Shown here one piece after another: positions 15,448 through 21,010 of a DNA stretch of 21,010 nt. This stretch comes from JACMNW01 sp031413495. GTDB lineage: Bacteria; Pseudomonadota; Alphaproteobacteria; Rhodobacterales; Rhodobacteraceae. Under the pieces are notes generated by a model. It ran no database searches. It was not told where the DNA came from and worked only from the letters and a program-made list of their open reading frames with translations. The first letter of the stretch is position 1; the number at the start of each line of letters is the position of its first letter. A program made the position numbers and the translations under genes. The DNA is taken from assembly GCA_031413495.1 (NCBI GenBank), contig JANOFE010000022.1, positions 1 to 21,010 on the forward strand, written 5' to 3'.

Positions 15448-16878
15448 TTACAACCCCTTGGTCTGATAGGTCTGCGCGATACGGCCGATCGACACCAGAT
15501 AGGCGGCCACGCGCAAATCTTCGACTTCGGGGCGCGAATGCCAAACCTCGCGCATCGCTTGGTAAGCGCCGCGCATGGTGTCATCAAGGCCCGACCGCAC
15601 CAGTTCCAATTCGCCCGCCCCGCGCAGGTAGCGGTCTTTGAAACCGGGTGACATGGTCCAGCTGACGCCCTTTTCCGATGACAGGCGTTCCAGTTCGTCC
15701 ACCAACAGAATATGCCGGGCCTCTTCGGCGCGGCGCTGCATGCGGCCAAAGCGGATATGCGACAGGTTTTTCACCCATTCAAAGTATGAAACCGTCACCC
15801 CGCCCGCATTGGCATACATATCGGGCACGATCACGCAGCCCTTTTTGCGCAGAATTTCGTCGCCGCCAAACGTAATCGGGCCGTTTGCCGCCTCAATAAT
15901 CAACTGGGCTTTGATGCGGGGGGCATTGCCGGTGTGGATGACACCTTCCATTGCGGCCGGGATCAGGATGTCACATTCCGCTTCCAGCAGGCTGGCACCA
16001 TCTTCGACATAGGTGGCGTTTGGATAGCCCTTGATGGTGCCGTGCTTGATGATCCATTGACGGATATCTTCGATTTTCAGCCCATCGTCATCGACCAACG
16101 CGCCATCGCGTTCGATGACGCCGGTTACCTTGCAGCCGTCTTCTTCACTTAAGAATTTGGCGGCATGATAGCCCACATTGCCCAAGCCTTGCACGATGAC
16201 ACGTTTGCCGTCCAGATCACCGCTTAGCCCGGCTTTGGCCGCATCTTCCTTGTGGCGAAAGAATTCGCGCAAAGCGTATTGCACGCCGCGCCCGGTTGCC
16301 TCGACCCGGCCTTGGATGCCGCCTGCATGTGGCGGTTTGCCGGTGACGCAGGCTTTTGCGTTAATGTCGGTGGTGTTCATGCGGGCATATTGATCTGCAA
16401 TCCACGCCATTTCACGTTCCCCCGTGCCCATGTCCGGCGCAGGCACGTTTTGCGCGGGGTGGATCAGATCGCGCTTGATCAATTCATAAGCGAACCGGCG
16501 GGTGATTTGTTCCAGTTCGTGTTCATCCCAGGCGCGCGGATCAATGCAGAGGCCCCCTTTCGATCCGCCAAACGGCGTTTCCACCAAGGCGCATTTATAG
16601 GTCATCAGGGCTGCCAGCGCCTCAACCTCATCCTGGTTCACGCTCATCGCATAGCGGATGCCACCTTTGACGGGTTCCATATGTTCGGAATGCACCGACC
16701 GGTAGCCGGTGAAGGTTTCAAGCTTGCCGCGCAGGCGCACGCCAAAGCGCACCGTGTAGGTGGAATTGCAGACCCTGATCTTTTGTTCCAGACCGGGGCT
16801 AAGATCCATCAGCGACACGGCCCGATTGAACATCAGATCGACCGACTCCCGAAAGCTTGGCTCACCCTTAACCTGCAT
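15448..16878 (-). CDS. gdhA: Glutamate dehydrogenase, hexameric Glu/Leu/Phe/Val family
   Basis: A 476-residue cytoplasmic enzyme that interconverts glutamate with 2-oxoglutarate and ammonia. The N-terminal catalytic domain shows VKGGIRYAMSVNQDE, K95 (MTYKCALV) and the active-site lysine K107 in PFGGSKGGL, then APDMGTGEREM (D149). The Rossmann domain has VQGLGNVG (229-236), and then GVIERDGAL. The cofactor (NAD or NADP) cannot be settled by eye. The frame is open to 17010, but ATG 16878 has GGGAGG 6 nt upstream and gives the length usual in Rhodobacteraceae. It reads toward soxB with about 145 bp between, so it may share a transcript or simply be co-oriented. Sarcosine breakdown ends in glycine, so a role in amino-nitrogen handling next to soxBDAG makes sense, but the link is inference. 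Confidence 0.95.
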   Translation of the reverse strand: MQVKGEPSFRESVDLMFNRAVSLMDLSPGLEQKIRVCNSTYTVRFGVRLRGKLETFTGYRSVHSEHMEPVKGGIRYAMSVNQDEVEALAALMTYKCALVETPFGGSKGGLCIDPRAWDEHELEQITRRFAYELIKRDLIHPAQNVPAPDMGTGEREMAWIADQYARMNTTDINAKACVTGKPPHAGGIQGRVEATGRGVQYALREFFRHKEDAAKAGLSGDLDGKRVIVQGLGNVGYHAAKFLSEEDGCKVTGVIERDGALVDDDGLKIEDIRQWIIKHGTIKGYPNATYVEDGASLLEAECDILIPAAMEGVIHTGNAPRIKAQLIIEAANGPITFGGDEILRKKGCVIVPDMYANAGGVTVSYFEWVKNLSHIRFGRMQRRAEEARHILLVDELERLSSEKGVSWTMSPGFKDRYLRGAGELELVRSGLDDTMRGAYQAMREVWHSRPEVEDLRVAAYLVSIGRIAQTYQTKGL

Positions 16879-17300
16879 TCCCGTCCTCCCATGGCGGTAA
16901 GATGCGTCACGCGCATCTGGGGTAGCCTTACGACATCGCGTTAACAAAGTGATGAAAAAAGTGGCACCAGTGGCGGAAATTCTGCCGCCATCTTTGCTTT
17001 GGTTCGACAAAAGTGATTCGAATCTTCTGCTTTCAACCGCGGATCAATGCCCCGCAAATCCAAGTGTGCTGCGGTTGAATCTCCGTTCGTTGCGCCCGCA
17101 ATGTTACCATTCAATCAACAATGCTGCGGTTGCTGGTCGCAGTGTTTCTAGGGCAGTGGAATTTCGCTCAGATCGGCGGTTATCCGCCATATTTCCGCCT
17201 TACCTCGGCGATTAAAGGCTCATTGCACCAGTGTGTCCCGCGTTGCCCGTCCCCGTAGACCGGGACGCGGACGGTGGGAACGAGTGATGGAGAGATGGCA
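16879..17300. other. Divergent intergenic region between gdh and the tad-like genes
   Basis: About 420 bp with no convincing gene. It must hold the promoters for gdh (leftward) and the tadG-like gene (rightward), though I cannot fix -35/-10 boxes by eye. Visible structure: the gdh leader inverted repeat (16900-16918); an 11-bp direct repeat TGCTGCGGTTG at 17067-17077 and 17122-17132, with a shorter inverted CAACCGC at 17034-17040; a small hairpin GGCGG-TTAT-CCGCC at 17175-17188; and a weak CGTCCC/GGGACG stem near 17249-17268 in the leader of the rightward gene. An 88-codon plus-strand frame here (16949-17215) has no Shine-Dalgarno and no family resemblance. Confidence 0.6.
16900..16918. promoter_or_regulatory. 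Inverted repeat in the gdh leader
   Basis: AGATGCG (16900-16906) and CGCATCT (16912-16918) form a perfect 7-bp inverted repeat around TCACG. It lies about 10 nt upstream of the gdh Shine-Dalgarno. It could be a regulator half-site pair or a leader hairpin affecting translation. No known consensus is recognised. Confidence 0.5.
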
Positions 17301-18965
17301 GTGAAACGTATTTCAGCGGCAGCATTTAAGCACAGTAGCCTAAGCACAGCGCGCAAGCGTTTTGCCAAAGCAGAAGACGGCGCAGTTCTGGTTTTTTCGT
17401 TGGTCCTGTTTGTCTTGATGATCATGATGGGCGGCATCGCGGTTGACCTGATGCGCTATGAGACGACGCGCACCACGCTGCAAAACACGCTTGATCGGTC
17501 TACTCTGGCCGCAGCCAGCCTGTCACAATCTCTCGATCCTGAATCGGTTGTGCGAGACTACTTTGCCAAGGCAGGCCTGACCGAATATCTGACGACGGTG
17601 AATGTGGATGAAGGTCTGAACTTCCGCGAAGTGAATGCAAACGCGCTGGCGGACACCGAGCCGTTTTTTCTGCACATGATCGGCATCAATGAACTTGAAG
17701 CGCCCGGTCGTTCGACCGCAGAACAGCGCATCACCAACCTTGAAATTTCGCTTGTTTTGGACGTCTCCGGTTCAATGAGCGGGGCAAAGCTGGCCTACTT
17801 AAAAGTTGCGGCCAAAGAATTTGTAGAAACCGTGCTGTCAAGTGATCCCGACGGTCGCATTGCGATCAGCATTGTCCCCTACAATGCGCAGGTGAACCTC
17901 GGGCCTGTTTTGCGGGCCAAGTATACCGCAAATCACAACCATGGTGTTACTGGATCAGACTGCTTTGAAGTTGAGCCAAGCCTGTACAGCAACGCTCACA
18001 TATCAACAACCACCGGCATCTCGATGATGGCGCATGCAGATATTTCCAGCAGCAACACTAATACCACCACACATCTTTCCCCAACCAACTCAAGTGCTTT
18101 GCCCAGTTACAGCAACGTCTCTTGCAAACTTACGGCGGGCAACATTGTTCGGCTTCCCAGTCAGGACATCGCCACCCTGCAGGCGCAGATTGACGGTCTG
18201 GTGGCCAACGGGAACACGTCTATTATGGCCGGCATGAAATGGGGCCTTGCTTTGCTTGATCCGGGCGCGCGGCCAATGTTCAGCTCGCTGATCGCGGACA
18301 ATCAAATTGTAGACGAACTGGAAGGCCGCCCCTTCGAATATGAAGACACAGAAGCCTTCAAGATTATCGTCCTGATGACAGATGGCGAACACGTAAGCCA
18401 CAACCGCGTGGTCGATGCCTTCAAAACCGGCGCTTCGCCGATCTATAAAAGCACCGGCGATGGCAATTATTCGGTGTTTCACCCGGCACAAGCTGGTAAC
18501 AAATACTGGACACCGCACCTTTCCACATGGCGCGCTGCGGCATGGAACAGCGGCGGTGGCGTGGTGCAACAGGATTGGAAACAGATTTGGGCAAATCTGC
18601 GGGCCAGCTACGTCGCGATGCATTTCTATGCGCGTGCCACAGGCACATCCAGCGGCACCCGATCAACAATATATAATAATAAGTTGAACGAGATTCGTAG
18701 CCAATTCGCGTCTGTTTCAACCATGAACTCACAGCTGCAGCAGTCCTGCGCCTTGGCCAAATCCAAAGACGTTGTTGTCTACGGAATTGCATTTCAGGCA
18801 CCCACCAACGGACAGCAACAGATCAGAGAATGCACCACTGGCTATGATCCGACCGATCCGACCGGGAATAACGCCTATTACTTTGCGCCAGAAGGCGACG
18901 AAAGCATCAAAGACTCGTTCCGAACCATCGCAACCAACATCAGCCAGTTGAGGTTGACCCAATGA
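17301..18965 (+). CDS. TadG-like pilus assembly protein with von Willebrand A domain
   Basis: A 554-residue membrane-anchored protein. One hydrophobic segment lies near the N-terminus (VLVFSLVLFVLMIMMGG, about residues 29-45), preceded by the basic stretch ARKRFAKAEDG, as in TadE/TadG proteins. A vWA domain follows with MIDAS residues D154, S156 and S158 (LDVSGSMSG), a Thr in GNTSIMAGM and an Asp in LMTDGEH, so metal binding looks intact. A roughly 50-residue Ser/Thr/Asn-rich insertion (from about NAHISTTTG to YSNVSC) interrupts the vWA domain. Cysteines at several positions suggest disulphides outside the cytoplasm. The start is uncertain: GTG 17301 has GGAGAG 6 nt upstream; ATG 17295 and GTG 17274 are alternatives. 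The stop overlaps the next gene by 4 bp. Known relatives act in Flp/Tad pilus assembly, but no other tad genes are seen here. Confidence 0.85.
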   Translation: MKRISAAAFKHSSLSTARKRFAKAEDGAVLVFSLVLFVLMIMMGGIAVDLMRYETTRTTLQNTLDRSTLAAASLSQSLDPESVVRDYFAKAGLTEYLTTVNVDEGLNFREVNANALADTEPFFLHMIGINELEAPGRSTAEQRITNLEISLVLDVSGSMSGAKLAYLKVAAKEFVETVLSSDPDGRIAISIVPYNAQVNLGPVLRAKYTANHNHGVTGSDCFEVEPSLYSNAHISTTTGISMMAHADISSSNTNTTTHLSPTNSSALPSYSNVSCKLTAGNIVRLPSQDIATLQAQIDGLVANGNTSIMAGMKWGLALLDPGARPMFSSLIADNQIVDELEGRPFEYEDTEAFKIIVLMTDGEHVSHNRVVDAFKTGASPIYKSTGDGNYSVFHPAQAGNKYWTPHLSTWRAAAWNSGGGVVQQDWKQIWANLRASYVAMHFYARATGTSSGTRSTIYNNKLNEIRSQFASVSTMNSQLQQSCALAKSKDVVVYGIAFQAPTNGQQQIRECTTGYDPTDPTGNNAYYFAPEGDESIKDSFRTIATNISQLRLTQ

Positions 18966-19498
18966 TGCGGTTTCCCAAACTTTTTCACCGTGCGTGGCGC
19001 GACGAATCCGGGGTCGCGTCGATTGAATTCGTGATGGCCCTGCCGATCCTGCTGGCAGTCTTCTCGGCATCGTTTGAAAGCGGCTTGATGATGACGCGGT
19101 CCATAATGCTGGAACAGTCGCTTGATATGGTGATGCGCGAGCTGCGTCTTGGCCACTACGTGGCACCGGACTCTGTTCTGTTAAAAAAAGAGATTTGCAA
19201 TCGCACGGTCATTTTTAGCGATTGCGAGGCATCTTTGATGATCGAGTTGCAACAGATCAGCACAACGACTTGGGCCATGCCGACAGAAGCTGCCGCCTGC
19301 GCGGACCGCGATCTGGATATCCAACCAGTGACCGCCCTGCAGATGGGTCAACAAAACGACCTGATTTTGGTGCGCGCCTGTATTGTTCAGGATGCCATTT
19401 TTCCAACCACAGGCATTGGCCTGCGACTGACCCGAGTAGACGATGGTGGCGGTTATGAGATCGTCGCAGTGTCGGCTTTTTCGAACGAACCGAGTTAA
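18962..19498 (+). CDS. TadE-like pseudopilin-type protein
   Basis: A 178-residue protein with the TadE N-terminal pattern: a basic leader (FHRAWRDESG), then G17-VASI-E22 and a hydrophobic stretch ALPILLAVFSASF forming one membrane helix. The remainder (about 130 residues) should lie outside the cytoplasm and has several cysteines. In the Tad system TadE-type pseudopilins are processed by the TadV prepilin peptidase between G and the following residues; whether that happens here is unknown. It overlaps the TadG-like gene by 4 bp, and GAGGT provides a Shine-Dalgarno. The following gene encodes a second protein of the same design, so the three are probably one operon and one complex. Confidence 0.82.
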   Translation: MMRFPKLFHRAWRDESGVASIEFVMALPILLAVFSASFESGLMMTRSIMLEQSLDMVMRELRLGHYVAPDSVLLKKEICNRTVIFSDCEASLMIELQQISTTTWAMPTEAAACADRDLDIQPVTALQMGQQNDLILVRACIVQDAIFPTTGIGLRLTRVDDGGGYEIVAVSAFSNEPS

Positions 19499-19509
19499 GG
19501 AGCGCGTAA

Positions 19510-20076
19510 ATGTTGTCCCCAAATGCCGTAATCCGCCGCTTTGGCCGCACCGAAACTGGGTCTGTCATGGCAGAAACGGTTATCGTGTTGCCGATCCTGC
19601 TTTGGTCTTTTCTTGCGCTTTTTGTTTATTGGGATTCGTTCCGGTCAATGAACACGGTCCAAAAGGCGGCCTACACAATTTCGGATACCATTTCGCGTGA
19701 AATGGTTGTGTTGCCGACGACTTATTTTGATGGTTTGCGCAATGTCATGGACGTGATGATCGACAGTGACCAAGACGTCAGAATGCGGGTCACCAGCATC
19801 ACGCGTGATGAGGGCAATCAGCAATATGTTGTCATGTGGTCTTATTCGCCAGATAGCGCGATGCCAGAACTGACAACGGTAGACCTGGTTGATCTGGAAT
19901 TCCGCCTGCCCAATATGTCGGATGCAGATTACGCAACCATTCTGGAAACAGAGGTGGATTATCAGCCTGCGTTCAGGGTCTTCATGGATGATCTGACGCT
20001 GCAGCAATTCATCGTCACCCGGCCGCGATTTGTGTCACCAACCTGCTTGACCGGACGCACCTGCAACGCGACCTGA
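19510..20076 (+). CDS. TadE-like pseudopilin-type protein
   Basis: A 188-residue protein with the same layout as its upstream neighbour: basic leader (RRFGRTETG), G17 and E22 at equivalent positions, a hydrophobic helix (IVLPILLWSFLALFVYW), and an extracytoplasmic domain. It ends in a two-cysteine loop (CLTGRTC). Sequence beyond the N-terminus is unlike the neighbour, so the two are not recent duplicates. A strong Shine-Dalgarno AAGGAG at 19497-19502 overlaps the preceding stop. It is followed by an intrinsic terminator, marking the end of the three-gene operon. Confidence 0.8.
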   Translation: MLSPNAVIRRFGRTETGSVMAETVIVLPILLWSFLALFVYWDSFRSMNTVQKAAYTISDTISREMVVLPTTYFDGLRNVMDVMIDSDQDVRMRVTSITRDEGNQQYVVMWSYSPDSAMPELTTVDLVDLEFRLPNMSDADYATILETEVDYQPAFRVFMDDLTLQQFIVTRPRFVSPTCLTGRTCNAT

Positions 20077-20099
20077 TGCAGATTGCACCCTACAAAATG

Positions 20100-20128
20100 G
20101 CCCTCGGATCACCGATCCGGGGCTTTTT
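20100..20128 (+). terminator. Intrinsic terminator after the tad-like operon
   Basis: GCCCTCGGATC (20100-20110) pairs with GATCCGGGGC (20114-20123) with one bulged T and a 3-nt loop, followed directly by TTTTT. It lies 24 bp downstream of the last TadE-like stop and separates that operon from the pirin gene. Confidence 0.88.
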
Positions 20129-20224
20129 GCGTTTTCGCACAGTCGCTCTGCAACAGGTGACCATTGATGGGCCCCGCAATCAGCCTTAAATTGCGACCAA
20201 CACGTAATTACAAGGAACGCGTCC

Positions 20225-20893
20225 ATGTCGATCCGCCCGGTTATTCACCAAGCCCAAGCCATGCCGACTATGGAAGGCGCGGGTGTGCATCTGCACCGTG
20301 CGTTCGGGTTTCAAAACCCCGAACAGATGGATCCGTTCCTGTTGTTCGACGATTTCCGAAATGACAGGCCCGAAGATTTCTATCGCGGCTTCCCCTGGCA
20401 TCCGCACCGGGGGATTGAGACGATCACCTATGTGCTGGCCGGTTCGGTCGATCATGGCGACAGTCTGGGCAATGTCGGCACCCTGCGGGGCGGCGATGTG
20501 CAATGGATGACCGCGGGCCGCGGCATTTTGCATCAGGAAATGCCAAAGGGCAACGCCAAGGGCCAGATGCACGGGTTTCAATTGTGGGCCAACCTGCCCG
20601 GCAGCCTCAAGATGACCGCACCGCGCTATCAAGACGTCAAAGGCCGCGATATTCCAGAGATTATGGATGATGATGGCACCGTGGTGAAGGTGATCGTGGG
20701 GTCGTTCTGGTTGTCGAGTCCGAGGTCAGCAAGGGCCGTCAGTGGAAGATCGTTGTTGACGGTCGCCCCCGTTGCGTCTGGGCGATTGCCGACTCCGACC
20801 CGCTCATCTGGGGGGAGCGGAACGCCGACCCGGCGATGTACATCCACCGCATCGCCACTGACCCGGAGTACCGGGGCCACGGGTTTGTGTTGA
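20225..20893 (+). CDS. Pirin-family protein, C-terminal half replaced
   Basis: Residues 1-162 are a typical bacterial pirin (bicupin). The N-terminal cupin metal ligands are H59 and H61 (WHPHRGIET), H103 and E105 (ILHQEMP), as in human PIR and E. coli YhhW. Related proteins bind iron and some have quercetinase or redox-sensing roles; the activity here is unknown. Family likeness stops after VKVIVGSFW (about 20710). The remaining 60 residues in this frame (LSSPRS to the stop at 20893) are low-complexity Ser/Thr/Arg-rich and look like a wrong-frame reading of the GNAT sequence that starts here. Intact pirins run to about 230-290 residues with a second cupin, which is missing. The start has AAGGA about 7 nt upstream. 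It stands alone, after a terminator. Confidence 0.85.
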   Translation: MSIRPVIHQAQAMPTMEGAGVHLHRAFGFQNPEQMDPFLLFDDFRNDRPEDFYRGFPWHPHRGIETITYVLAGSVDHGDSLGNVGTLRGGDVQWMTAGRGILHQEMPKGNAKGQMHGFQLWANLPGSLKMTAPRYQDVKGRDIPEIMDDDGTVVKVIVGSFWLSSPRSARAVSGRSLLTVAPVASGRLPTPTRSSGGSGTPTRRCTSTASPLTRSTGATGLC

Positions 20894-21010
20894 ACATCGT
20901 TGATTGGGTAAAGACCTATGCTGCGGTTCGCGGGCGGCGGTTCGTTCGTATGGACACGGTCGGCGACAACGCTGGACTCATTCGGCACTACACCAAGTGC
21001 GGATTTGTCT
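20701..21010 (+). pseudogene. GNAT acetyltransferase fragment (no start, open at right edge)
   Basis: A frame different from that of pirin is open from 20674 to the window end and, from about 20701, reads as the middle and C-terminal part of a GNAT N-acetyltransferase. It shows VSKGRQWKIVVDGRPRCVW, then HRIATDPEYRGHGFVLNIVDW (motif A, with an RGHGF form of the acetyl-CoA pyrophosphate loop) and MDTVGDNAGLIRHYTKCGF (motif B). No start codon or Shine-Dalgarno is available, and the usual N-terminal 50-60 residues are absent. The fragment is therefore joined to the pirin gene by a breakpoint near 20690-20710. Whether that is a biological rearrangement or a misassembled end cannot be told from the window. 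Confidence 0.75.

Noticed and set aside
16949..17215. An 88-codon plus-strand open frame in the gdh/tadG gap
   Set aside because: No Shine-Dalgarno, no recognisable family, irregular composition, and it spans probable promoter DNA.
20711..20893. The 60-residue Ser/Thr/Arg-rich tail of the pirin frame as a real new C-terminal domain
   Set aside because: Another frame over the same bases gives a coherent GNAT fold with motifs A and B, so the tail is an out-of-frame reading.
1..21010. tRNA, rRNA, insertion sequences or prophage genes
   Set aside because: I saw no tRNA-like cloverleaf, rRNA segment, transposase or integrase motif in any frame.

Overview
This window most likely comes from an alphaproteobacterium of the Rhodobacteraceae/Roseobacter type. 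This is inferred from gene content and order, not from a search. The sequence is fairly GC-rich. The rhamnose genes are laid out as in Rhizobium leguminosarum (rhaDI divergent from rhaRSTPQUK). A four-subunit sarcosine oxidase operon (soxBDAG) and a 476-residue glutamate dehydrogenase follow.

Positions 1-10322 hold a complete L-rhamnose uptake and breakdown locus, except that rhaI runs off the left edge. rhaD and rhaI read leftward. rhaR, rhaS, rhaT, rhaP, rhaQ, rhaU and rhaK read rightward with stop/start overlaps or very short gaps. Rhamnose would enter through the RhaSTPQ ABC importer, be anomerised by RhaU, isomerised by RhaI, phosphorylated by RhaK and cleaved by the RhaD fusion protein, whose second domain acts on lactaldehyde. 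Two features stand out. The divergent promoter region carries six helically phased CAATCA half-sites arranged as a large dyad. The DeoR-family regulator gene rhaR is broken by a 5-bp tandem duplication.

Positions 10319-15303 hold soxG, soxA, soxD and soxB on the minus strand. They converge on rhaK with overlapping stop codons. The heterotetrameric enzyme demethylates sarcosine to glycine, usually late in glycine betaine breakdown. Upstream, in the same direction, lies glutamate dehydrogenase (15448-16878). The gap between them holds GC-rich inverted repeats.

After a roughly 400-bp divergent intergenic region, three plus-strand genes (17301-20076) encode a TadG-like vWA protein and two TadE-like pseudopilin-type proteins. 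A good intrinsic terminator follows. The last part begins a pirin gene. Its homology stops abruptly near 20710 and is replaced, in another frame, by the middle and C-terminal part of an unrelated GNAT acetyltransferase that runs off the right edge. That end may be an assembly chimera or a real rearrangement.

Most of the window is recognisable catabolic and housekeeping DNA. I did not find a clearly new system. The points most worth a second look are the rha operator, the broken rhaR and the pirin/GNAT junction.
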